Shown piece after piece: positions 25,133 to 32,364 of a DNA stretch of 64,000 nucleotides; within the stretch, counting starts at the first letter, position 1, and every line of letters starts with the position of its first letter. The position numbers were made by a program, and so were the translations under genes. The stretch spans positions 682,001 through 746,000 of the forward strand of contig NZ_MECJ01000029.1 of the NCBI RefSeq assembly GCF_014596475.1, read 5' to 3'. This stretch comes from Streptomyces sp. CBMA152 (GTDB taxonomy: Bacteria > Actinomycetota > Actinomycetes > Streptomycetales > Streptomycetaceae). The notes beneath the pieces are model-generated. The model did not search any database and was not told the DNA's origin. It saw only the letters and a list, made by a program, of their open reading frames with translations.

Positions 25133-26547
25133 GCCGGGACCTCGCTGCGCCGTGCCTGGGGGGCGATGTTGTGGTTGACCCGGAACAGGTTGGCCGGGTC
25201 GTAGCGCTCCTTGAGCGCGGCGAGCCGGTCGTACGTATCGGGGGTGAAGGCGCTGCGCACGTGGTCGGCCCCCGCCGAGGCGTCCAGGAAGTTCAGGTAC
25301 CGGCCCCCGGTGGCCCAGGGCGCCATCGCGTCGACGAGGAGGTCGTCGGGGCCCGCCCCCATGTCCCGGGGGCCGCCGGGGGCGACGGTGAAAAGGCAGT
25401 ACTCGGCGTCCCGGTTGCCCACCGCGTTGTCGTGCCGCACCGGGCTCGCGAGCGCGCCGCCGAGATGCCGCAGCTCGACCAGGCCGAGCGTGCACCCGGA
25501 GTCGGGACCCGCGTGCGCGAGCAGCCGGTCGGCCGCCGCGCGGTCCAACGGGCCGAGCATCGCGGTGCGTTCGTGATACGCGTACGGAACGGTCGGGTCG
25601 CCGTGCACGGAGGCGATCTCGGTGTACGGCATCTCCCGTACGGTGTCGAGCAGCCGGGGCCCCGCCTCCCGCAGCGTCCACACCAGCTGCTCGCCGTCCC
25701 GGGCCGATCCCGTGAACGCGATCCGCACCTGGGTGACGAGGCGCCCGCGCAGCTCATCGGGCAGCGCCGGGTCGTCCGGGAAGCGGACCAGGGCGATCGA
25801 GGAGGTCATCTCGCGCGGCACCCGGGCGGTCCATTCCAGCCAGGTCCGCAGCACCTCCGGGGCCAGCGCGCCGTCGAAGCTGAGGCACCCCCCGTACAGT
25901 CTGCGCACCGGCATCAGGCCGATCTCCAGCGAGGTGACCACACCGAAGTTGCCCTTGCCGCCGCACAGCCCCCAGAACAGCTCGGGCTCGCGCTCCTCGT
26001 CGACCACGCGTATCTCGCCGTCGGCGGTCACCACGTCGATGCTGCGGATGTGGTCGGCCGCGTAACCGAAGGTGCGGGCCATCACGGCCAGGCCGCCGCC
26101 GAGCGAGTACGAGACGGCGCCGACCAGCGGGGACGAGCCGTTGAGCGGCGCCAGGCCGAACGCGGCGCCCTCGTGGATCACCTGCTCCCAGCGCACCCCG
26201 GCCTCGATGCGCGCGCTGCCCCGCTCGGGCGCGACCCGCAGTCCGGTCATCCGCCGGGTGGAGATCAGCACGGCGCCGTCGGCGGCCATGGCCGCGCCGT
26301 GGCCGGTCGCCTGCACCGCCACCGGCAGCCGCCGGGCGGCCGCGAACCGCACCGCCGCCGCCACGTCCGCCGCCCCGGTCGCCCCGACGACCAGCGCGGG
26401 CCGGTGCTCCAGGAGCGTGTTGAAGCCCGCGCTCTCCTCGGCGTGGCCCGGCTGCCCGGGCAGCAGTACGGGCCCGCGCACGGCGGCGGCGAGCGCGGCC
26501 GCCTCGTCGGCGCCTATGGGCGGGGTGTGCTGGAGGGCGGATCGCAC
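25129..26547 (-). CDS. FAD-linked oxidase of the berberine bridge enzyme-like family
   Basis: The GTG at 26547 (472 aa) is preceded by AGGAGG. The PCMH-type FAD domain spans about 30-200 (LVVGATGAADVAAAVRFAAA and the QATGHGAAM loop, whose His may hold FAD covalently). CGGKGNFGVVTSLE follows, and the C-terminal BBE segment is YDPANLFRVNHN. Relatives oxidise phenols, alcohols or amines with oxygen and are common tailoring enzymes. No signal peptide is visible. It is coupled to the reductase gene and divergent from the LuxR regulator, so it is likely part of the cluster, although no such enzyme is required by the known nsp or gri steps. Confidence 0.88.
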   Translation of the reverse strand: MRSALQHTPPIGADEAAALAAAVRGPVLLPGQPGHAEESAGFNTLLEHRPALVVGATGAADVAAAVRFAAARRLPVAVQATGHGAAMAADGAVLISTRRMTGLRVAPERGSARIEAGVRWEQVIHEGAAFGLAPLNGSSPLVGAVSYSLGGGLAVMARTFGYAADHIRSIDVVTADGEIRVVDEEREPELFWGLCGGKGNFGVVTSLEIGLMPVRRLYGGCLSFDGALAPEVLRTWLEWTARVPREMTSSIALVRFPDDPALPDELRGRLVTQVRIAFTGSARDGEQLVWTLREAGPRLLDTVREMPYTEIASVHGDPTVPYAYHERTAMLGPLDRAAADRLLAHAGPDSGCTLGLVELRHLGGALASPVRHDNAVGNRDAEYCLFTVAPGGPRDMGAGPDDLLVDAMAPWATGGRYLNFLDASAGADHVRSAFTPDTYDRLAALKERYDPANLFRVNHNIAPQARRSEVPA

Positions 26548-26667
26548 GGCAGAAGCCTCCTGTGTCGGCAGGGGAGCCCGGGCCGCCGACGGCGACCCGT
26601 ACACAGATCGTCGACGTTGGGGCACCCTCGCCTCCATCCCGAGATGTGGGTGTCCTCACCTCGGCAT

Positions 26668-26685
26668 CCCCCTCAAGTGAGGGGG
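26668..26685. promoter_or_regulatory. Palindrome between the flavoenzyme and LuxR genes
   Basis: CCCCCTCA-AG-TGAGGGGG is a perfect 8-bp inverted repeat with a 2-bp centre, in the 236-bp divergent gap. Its position 99 bp upstream of the LuxR gene and 121 bp upstream of the flavoenzyme gene fits an operator serving both directions. Confidence 0.5.
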
Positions 26686-26783
26686 TGTGCGCAGGGGTTG
26701 GAGTGGGAGACCATGGAGGGACGACTCGCACGCAACGAGACGCGTAGGTGCCGAGTCGCACCCGACGAGGAGTGACCGGTCCC

Positions 26784-27929
26784 GTGACTGCGCCCAGGAA
26801 CGCGAACGCGAGCACCAACGCGAGCACCGCCCGAGCCATCGACACGCTCCTCGCGGACATCCGCACGGCCCCGGACGCCCTCGCGCTCTTCGCCACGGCC
26901 TCCGACCACCTGCGCCGGCTGCTGCCGTACGACGCGGCGGTGTGGCGGGCCACCGACCCGGTGACCGGCATGATGACCTCGCCGATCCGGGTGGAGAACC
27001 TGACGTCCGAGGGCTGCTCGGTGTACTGGGAGTCCGAGCTGCTCACCGAGAACATCAACCTGTTCCGCGATCTGGCCCGCGCGAGCGTGCCGGTGGCCGG
27101 GCTGCGCGAGGCGACCGGCGGGCTGCCCGGCCGCAGCACGCTCTACCGCGACTTCCTGGCGCCGCGCGGCCTCGACGACGAGCTGCGCGCGGTGCTGCGG
27201 GTGGGCGGCCACCCCTGGGGCCAGGTCAGCCTGTTCCGGGCGCAGGGAGCGCCGGCGTTCGGCGCCGACGACACCTTCGTCGTACGGGAGTTGTCGACCG
27301 CGATGGCCAAGCGGCTGCGGTCGTTCACCGAGCCGTCCGCCGAGCCGACCCCGAGCCGCGGCCCCGGCCCGGGCCTGCTGCTCTTCGACGCGGGCGGCCA
27401 GCTCCTCTCCGTGAACGACGAGGCGCGCGAGCTCCTGGACGACCTCGTCCCCGGCCCCACGACCCCGACCGCGCTCGGCGTCCGCGTACCGGCCTGGATG
27501 CACAGCACGGCGAGCAAGGCGCGGGCGATCGCGGCCGGTTGGGACAAGGGCAGCGCCCGGGTGCGGGTGCGCAGCAAGGGCGGCCGCTGGCTGGTCTGCC
27601 ACGCCTCGTGTCTGCGCGGCGCGGACGGCGAGCTCGGCGTGTCGGCGGTGGTGATCGAGCGCGCGTCGATCTCGGAGGTCGCCCCGCTGATGGTGAAGGC
27701 GTACGAACTGACCGACCGCGAACTGGAGATCACCCAGTACATCGCGCGGGGCCTGGGCACGGCGGAGATGGCCGGGAAGCTGTTCCTCTCCCCGCACACG
27801 GTCCGCGACCATGTGAAGGCGATCTTCGAGAAGGTGCGGGTGTCGAGCCGGGGCGAGCTGGTGGCCAAGCTGTTCACGGAGCACTACGCGCCGCTGGCGG
27901 AGGAGTCGGAGGAGCGGGTGTGGGGGTGA
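26784..27929 (+). CDS. LuxR family transcriptional regulator
   Basis: I chose GTG 26784 (381 aa), 11 nt after GAGGAG; GTG 26772 is an alternative. The C-terminal helix-turn-helix is of the LuxR/FixJ type (LTDRELEITQYIARGL, then LSPHTVRDHVKAIFEKV, about 315-370). The N-terminal 300 residues form a GAF/PAS-like sensory region without a receiver aspartate pocket or a P-loop, so it is neither a response regulator nor a LAL. It is divergent from the flavoenzyme-reductase-MFS genes and is a good candidate for their regulator. The ligand is unknown. Confidence 0.87.
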   Translation: MTAPRNANASTNASTARAIDTLLADIRTAPDALALFATASDHLRRLLPYDAAVWRATDPVTGMMTSPIRVENLTSEGCSVYWESELLTENINLFRDLARASVPVAGLREATGGLPGRSTLYRDFLAPRGLDDELRAVLRVGGHPWGQVSLFRAQGAPAFGADDTFVVRELSTAMAKRLRSFTEPSAEPTPSRGPGPGLLLFDAGGQLLSVNDEARELLDDLVPGPTTPTALGVRVPAWMHSTASKARAIAAGWDKGSARVRVRSKGGRWLVCHASCLRGADGELGVSAVVIERASISEVAPLMVKAYELTDRELEITQYIARGLGTAEMAGKLFLSPHTVRDHVKAIFEKVRVSSRGELVAKLFTEHYAPLAEESEERVWG

Positions 27930-28030
27930 GGGCGCGGCGGTCCGCCGGGCGTCCGGGGCGGTTGCCCGGCGGCTGAGGAACGGCTTGAAGTCGCCGTACA
28001 CACCTCCCACGCATCTCTTCCACACAATCC

Positions 28031-28084
28031 ACACATGTGTTTGACTCGGAAGGCCCGGAAGGCTCGGAAGGGCTCGGAAGGCTG
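28031..28084. repeat. Palindrome and short tandem repeat upstream of the GAF protein gene
   Basis: ACACATGTGT at 28031-28040 is a perfect 10-bp palindrome. It is followed by four copies of a CTCGGAAGG-like unit spaced 8-11 bp through 28084, ending about 15 bp before the ribosome binding site of the gene at 28114. Confidence 0.45.
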
Positions 28085-28113
28085 GTGGCGGACGCGCCCG
28101 GGGGGAGGCTGTC

Positions 28114-29292
28114 GTGGCGAAGAGGACGTCCGCTGCGGCGGCACGGTGGGGAGCGGGCGACTCCGGAGCGCTGGAGATCCTCGAACTGCTCGCCGCGCAG
28201 GCGCCGTTGCAGGAGATCGACGAGGTGCTGCTGCGCGTCCATGACCGGGGCGCGTCGGCCGACGAACTGGCGCGTATCCATCGGGCGGGCCGGCTGGGCC
28301 GTACCGTCCACGGCCTGCTGAGCGGCCGCCGACGGCGTGAACTGGACCTGGCCGCCCTCATCGAGACCTCACGCGACCTGATGGGCGCGTGCGATGTGGA
28401 CGGCCTGCTGAGGGTGGTGGCGCAGCGGGCCCGCCAACTCCTGGACGTGGACGTGGCGGTGGTGACGCTGCTGACGTCGAAGGACGGCGACTCGGTGGTG
28501 AGGGCCTCGGCGGGCGTGACCAACTCCTTCCACACGGGCATCCAGATGACCGGCGGCAGGGGTATCGGCGCGGTGGTCCGGGCGACCGGCGCGCCGTTCT
28601 GGACCTCCGACTACCTCACCGAGCCCGACATCGACCACGACCCCGCGCTGGACGCGATGGCGGCGCGCGAGGGCGTGCGCTCGGTCCTGGCCCTGCCGCT
28701 CCACCACGAGGGCGGCAGCGTGGGAGTGCTCTACCTGGGCCAGCGGGAGGTGCGCCCCTTCGAGCCGGCGGAGGTGGCCCTGATGGGCTCGCTGACGGAC
28801 CTGGCGGCAGTGGCCATAGACAAGGCCCAATGGGTGGAGCTCTACAACGCCGAGGTGGCGAAGCTGGAGGAGCACAGCGCGCTGGCGATGGAGACGATCG
28901 AGACGGAACGCCGCCTGGAGGCGCTGCGCGACCACATCCTGGGCCTCGCCCTGTCCGCCCGGGGCCTTGCGGCGCTGGCGGACGAGGTCGGCATCCTGCT
29001 GGACGGCGAGGCGATGGTGCGGGACCACGTGGGCACGGTGGTGGCGGGCCGCTCGACGGCCTTCCCCACGGTGCCCCGCCCGGCCCCGTCCCCCCGCCCC
29101 CCGGTCCTCCTGGACGGCGGAGTCTGGCAGGCCTCGATCTGGGCAGGCACGACGTGGCTGGGCCACCTCCTCTTCCGCCCCCGCACCCCCCTGCCCCCCG
29201 AGGGCGAACGAATCCTGGCGTACACGGCGCAGGCGTCGGCCCTTGGGTTGCGGATGCGGGCGGGGGAGGCGCGGGTTATTGCGCCGTATTGA
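28114..29292 (+). CDS. GAF domain protein resembling a PucR/CdaR-type regulator without its DNA-binding end
   Basis: The GTG at 28114 (392 aa) follows GGGGGAGG. Residues 1-80 are helical. A GAF domain spans about 85-245 (LMGACDVDGLLRVVAQRARQ, then VRSVLALPLHHEGGSVGVLY). A linker and a partial second domain follow (DEVGILLDGEAMVRDHVG). Full-length relatives carry a further 200-250 residues ending in a PucR helix-turn-helix. Here the frame stops after the segment that normally precedes it, and no matching sequence follows. It may be a natural ligand-sensing partner or a truncated regulator. It sits at the right edge of the biosynthetic cluster. Confidence 0.78.
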   Translation: MAKRTSAAAARWGAGDSGALEILELLAAQAPLQEIDEVLLRVHDRGASADELARIHRAGRLGRTVHGLLSGRRRRELDLAALIETSRDLMGACDVDGLLRVVAQRARQLLDVDVAVVTLLTSKDGDSVVRASAGVTNSFHTGIQMTGGRGIGAVVRATGAPFWTSDYLTEPDIDHDPALDAMAAREGVRSVLALPLHHEGGSVGVLYLGQREVRPFEPAEVALMGSLTDLAAVAIDKAQWVELYNAEVAKLEEHSALAMETIETERRLEALRDHILGLALSARGLAALADEVGILLDGEAMVRDHVGTVVAGRSTAFPTVPRPAPSPRPPVLLDGGVWQASIWAGTTWLGHLLFRPRTPLPPEGERILAYTAQASALGLRMRAGEARVIAPY

Positions 29293-29421
29293 GGTGGGGC
29301 CCTCGTCGTTGTGCGCAACGGAGTCGTCACGGACTGGATCCGCAATCCGCCGCAATCCCGCCCCGCTCTGCGCCCATCCGTCGCATCCTGGTCCCCCGAC
29401 CGGCAGCAGATGGAGGGCACC

Positions 29422-29625
29422 ATGACACTCCGGTTCATCGGCACGACCAGTGACGACGGTGACTGTCCCACCTTGTACGAGATCGTCGAGACGGGCGACA
29501 TCCTCGTCCAGGGCGAGCTGGAGACCGATCCCGAACACCTGGCGCAGCTCCGGGATGTGAAGCCGACCGAGGGGTTCGTCCGCGTACCTCGCGAGCTTCT
29601 TCTGCGCTTCGCCCCCAAGGAGTGA
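29422..29625 (+). CDS. Small conserved protein of unknown function, 67 aa
   Basis: The ATG at 29422 follows GGAGGG. The short acidic protein (start TLRFIGTTSDDGDCPTLYEI) has no membrane segment. It is the first of three overlapping or touching genes with a DUF6879 protein and a helix-turn-helix regulator, a recurring Streptomyces set. The function is unknown. Confidence 0.75.
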   Translation: MTLRFIGTTSDDGDCPTLYEIVETGDILVQGELETDPEHLAQLRDVKPTEGFVRVPRELLLRFAPKE

Positions 29626-29627
29626 CG

Positions 29628-30161
29628 GTGCACCTCACACCGTTCTCCGAGGCGGCTCACCTCTTCGAGGACTTCGAGCACACCGCGTGGCGGTTGGAGA
29701 CCCGCCGGGGCTACGCCTCCGACCGCCACAGCCCCAACTGGCAGCGGTGGCTGCGGGGCGAGGACGTCGGCCAGGACGCACAGCGCCCCTGGCTGCGGAA
29801 CATCGCGGCCCAGACGTCCGCCGGTAAGCGGATCGAACGCGTACGCCTGGTCGACGATCCGCCGACCGAAGGACAGCGGTTCCTCCTGGCCCGAGCCCCG
29901 GCCAACGTCGCAGCGGGTGAGGACATCCGCAACCTCTACCGTGCCGACGCCGAACGGCTCGGCCTGCCGGACTTCGACTTCTGGCTGTTCGACAGCCGCA
30001 TCCTGATGCGGTTCGCCTTCGACGACCACGACACCACCCTCGGGGTGCACCTCAGCGAAGAACCGTTCGACGTCGTCGCGGCCTGCCGGGCCCGCGATGC
30101 CGCCTGGCACTACGCGGTCCGTGCCGCCGAGTTCGCACGGACGGTACGTTCCGCCGTGTGA
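29628..30161 (+). CDS. DUF6879 family protein
   Basis: I chose GTG 29628 (177 aa), 5 nt after AAGGAG; GTG 29622 overlaps that site. The family signature is visible: FEHTAWRLETRRGY near the start, a basic IERVRLVDDPP strand, DFWLFDSRILMRFAFDD near 120-137, and the helix AACRARDAAWHYAV. DUF6879 proteins accompany DUF5753-type helix-turn-helix regulators in actinomycetes and probably form a regulatory pair. No enzymatic motif is seen. The next gene starts inside its stop codon (GTGA overlap). Confidence 0.82.
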   Translation: MHLTPFSEAAHLFEDFEHTAWRLETRRGYASDRHSPNWQRWLRGEDVGQDAQRPWLRNIAAQTSAGKRIERVRLVDDPPTEGQRFLLARAPANVAAGEDIRNLYRADAERLGLPDFDFWLFDSRILMRFAFDDHDTTLGVHLSEEPFDVVAACRARDAAWHYAVRAAEFARTVRSAV

Positions 30162-31000
30162 GCAACGACTTCCAATCCGCCCGCATCGCCCTCGGTGCCC
30201 GGCTGCGTGAGCTGCGCACCGAGGCCGGGTTCGACGGGAAGGGCATCGCGGGGGTGCTCGGGTGGCAGCGCTCCAAGGTCAGTCGTCTGGAGAACGGGAA
30301 GCAGACCCCTTCGAAGAGCGATCTCACGCAGTGGGCGCAGGCGGTCGGTCGGCCCGATCTCTCGAATGAACTGACGGGGCGCCTGGCGGGGTTGGAGACG
30401 CACTACCGTTCCTGGCGCCGCCAGTTGGCCGGCGGGCACCGGGCCCGCCAGGAACTCGGGATCGCCGAGAGCGCGGCGACGCAGACGATCCGCGGCCTCG
30501 AAGTCGCGCGGATCCCGGGGCTGTTCCAGACTGCCGAGTACGCTCGGCACACCTTCCGGGCGAACGCCGAATTCCGGCAGCTCTCCCGGGACATCGAGGA
30601 CGCGGTCCGCGCCCGGATCCGGCGCCAGGACGTCCTGTACGAGCCGGGGCGGCGCTTCCGCTTCCTCGTCTGGGAAGGCGCCCTCCACGTCGTCACCTGC
30701 CCCCGCAGCGTCATGGCCGCCCAACTGGACCGCCTGACGGGGCTCATGGGCCTGGACACCATCGAGCTCGGCGTCATTCCGTTCGGCGCACAGCTGCGGC
30801 GCGCGCCCTCACATGGATTCTGGATCTACGATCAACGGCTCGTCATCGTCGAGACGATCAACACGGAGATGTGGCTCGACGACGAGGACAACATCGCCTT
30901 GTACGGGCGGGCATGGGACTGGCTGTCCGAGGCCGCCGTGTACGGGGCGCAGGCGCGACGTCTGATCGGCCGGGCGAGGGTGTCCATGGAGGCTTCATAG
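30158..31000 (+). CDS. Helix-turn-helix regulator, DUF5753 type
   Basis: This 280-aa protein begins with an XRE-type helix-turn-helix (LGARLRELRTEAGFDGKGIA, then QRSKVSRLENGKQTPS) followed by the DUF5753 domain (VARIPGLFQTAEYARH and LGVIPFGAQLRRAPSHGFW). The GTG start overlaps the DUF6879 stop codon by 4 bp, indicating coupled synthesis and probably a complex. It is a second, distinct copy of the regulator type found at 3416-4273. Confidence 0.88.
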   Translation: MSNDFQSARIALGARLRELRTEAGFDGKGIAGVLGWQRSKVSRLENGKQTPSKSDLTQWAQAVGRPDLSNELTGRLAGLETHYRSWRRQLAGGHRARQELGIAESAATQTIRGLEVARIPGLFQTAEYARHTFRANAEFRQLSRDIEDAVRARIRRQDVLYEPGRRFRFLVWEGALHVVTCPRSVMAAQLDRLTGLMGLDTIELGVIPFGAQLRRAPSHGFWIYDQRLVIVETINTEMWLDDEDNIALYGRAWDWLSEAAVYGAQARRLIGRARVSMEAS

Positions 31001-31086
31001 GAATCCGCCTCAACCGGCGAGGCGGCATGCGCAATGGGGCGCAATCGTCGCGCGCTGCCGGTCGTACCGTCCCTACGGTCCCCGGC

Positions 31087-31296
31087 ATGACCCCAGCAAC
31101 AGGCAATGCAGAAGCCGCCGATGACGGGCGACCGGCGTCGAGCCATCCAGAGCGGTACCGCGAGTGCGTGATCTGCCACGACCCGGGCGCCGCCGCGATC
31201 ACGTACGTGTTCCTCAGCGACTCCGGCGGCGCGTACTCCCGCTACGCGCACGACACCTGCGCGGCAGCCGCCCTGCCGCCCGGCGTCGAGCCGTGA
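31087..31296 (+). CDS. Small hypothetical protein with a possible zinc-binding CxxC
   Basis: The ATG at 31087 (69 aa) has no strong ribosome binding site and may be leaderless. The protein has CVICHD near residue 27 and a later HDTC, which together could bind one zinc ion. It lies 86 bp after the DUF5753 regulator. Gene status rests on length, codon pattern and the paired Cys/His motifs. Confidence 0.55.
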   Translation: MTPATGNAEAADDGRPASSHPERYRECVICHDPGAAAITYVFLSDSGGAYSRYAHDTCAAAALPPGVEP

Positions 31297-31420
31297 CCGC
31301 GCATGGCCACGCCACGCCCCATCGGCATGCTACTGCCGCCACCACGTACGCCGGCTGGGCGACCGCGGTGTCCCGGTTAACCCGTGAGCTGCTGCCGCTG
31401 TCAGTCCGTATCGTGGCGCC

Positions 31421-32227
31421 ATGGGCGACGAAGATCAGCCGGTCCGCTTCGGGAACCGGTGGGCCGATGCGGTCGGGCCGGGCGGGGCTGAGCCGGACCG
31501 CGACCGGTGTACGTGTTTCGACCAGAGCGGTGTCCAGCGGGGGACCGGTGTCGGTTTTCACCCGGAGCGTCAGGACACCTCGGCGCCGGGCTGGCAGCAC
31601 CTCCTTGAACTGATCGACGAGGCGGCGGCCGACGGCAGGCAGGTGTTCAAGCCGCTGGTGCAGCTGAGCCCCGGCGAGCGGCGGCAGATCGTCACCCTCC
31701 CGCCGTCGATCGCCAAGCTGACGGCGGTCAAGCACCTGGTTCTGTACGGCAGCAACCTGGTCCGCGTCCCGCCCGAGATCGGGGCGATGACCCGCCTGGA
31801 GGAGTTCAGCCCGTACACCTCGTGCCGGCTGCACTGGTTCCCTTACGAGATCACCCGGTGCCCCAACTTGCGTGCGAGCACGGTGAGTACGCGGTCCCTG
31901 TTCGGCAACTTCAAGCTGCGCCCCCCGTTCCCCCGGCTGAGGCCGAGCGGGGCGGCGGCAGGCGAGCAAGACCTCGCCGACCTCGACCCGTACCGCTGGG
32001 GCACGACGGGCATCGACCGGTGCAGCGTCTGCGACCAGCCGGTCGAAGCCCGCTCGCTCCACCAGGTGTGGATATCCCTGCGCGTCGCCACGGACGTGCT
32101 GCCCCTGCTGGTCAACGCATGTTCGCAGCAGTGCGTCAACGCCCTCCCGACCCCGGCGGAGGGGTACGTCACCACACCGCACCGGGGCGGCAGCGATGTG
32201 GAACAGCCCGCGTCCCGATGGGGCTAG
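31421..32227 (+). CDS. Leucine-rich-repeat-containing protein, 268 aa
   Basis: The ATG at 31421 starts a soluble protein with about two leucine-rich repeats around residues 95-130 (LPPSIAKLTAVKHLVLYGSN, then VPPEIGAMTRLEEF). A C-terminal region contains CSVCDQP and CSQQC, a possible zinc site of four cysteines. There is no signal peptide. The repeats suggest protein binding; the function is unknown. It faces the tRNA-Arg gene across a shared hairpin. Confidence 0.72.
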   Translation: MGDEDQPVRFGNRWADAVGPGGAEPDRDRCTCFDQSGVQRGTGVGFHPERQDTSAPGWQHLLELIDEAAADGRQVFKPLVQLSPGERRQIVTLPPSIAKLTAVKHLVLYGSNLVRVPPEIGAMTRLEEFSPYTSCRLHWFPYEITRCPNLRASTVSTRSLFGNFKLRPPFPRLRPSGAAAGEQDLADLDPYRWGTTGIDRCSVCDQPVEARSLHQVWISLRVATDVLPLLVNACSQQCVNALPTPAEGYVTTPHRGGSDVEQPASRWG

Positions 32228-32237
32228 CGTGACAGAA

Positions 32238-32268
32238 AGGCCCTCCCACCCGTTGGGTGGAAGGGCCT
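32238..32268. terminator. Bidirectional hairpin between the LRR gene and tRNA-Arg
   Basis: Arms of 14 nt with one mismatch (AGGCCCT-C-CCACCC) and a GTT loop lie 10 bp after the LRR gene stop and 20 bp beyond the 3' end of the convergent tRNA gene. Confidence 0.75.
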
Positions 32269-32287
32269 CTGACCTGCTACTTCACTG

Positions 32288-32360
32288 TGCCCCCGGCAGG
32301 ATTCGAACCTGCGACACCCGCTTTAGGAGAGCGGTGCTCTATCCCCTGAGCTACGGAGGC
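32288..32360 (-). tRNA. tRNA-Arg (anticodon CCT)
   Basis: The 73-nt cloverleaf on the minus strand has acceptor arms GCCTCCG/CGGGGGC with an A discriminator, D-arm AGCTCAGGGGATAGAGC, anticodon stem CCGCT/AGCGG with loop CTCCTAA (anticodon CCT), and T-arm GCAGGTTCGAATCCTGC. It reads the rare AGG arginine codon. The CCA is not encoded. The MFS gene on the same strand ends 5 bp upstream of it. Confidence 0.96.
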
Positions 32361-32364
32361 GGGG

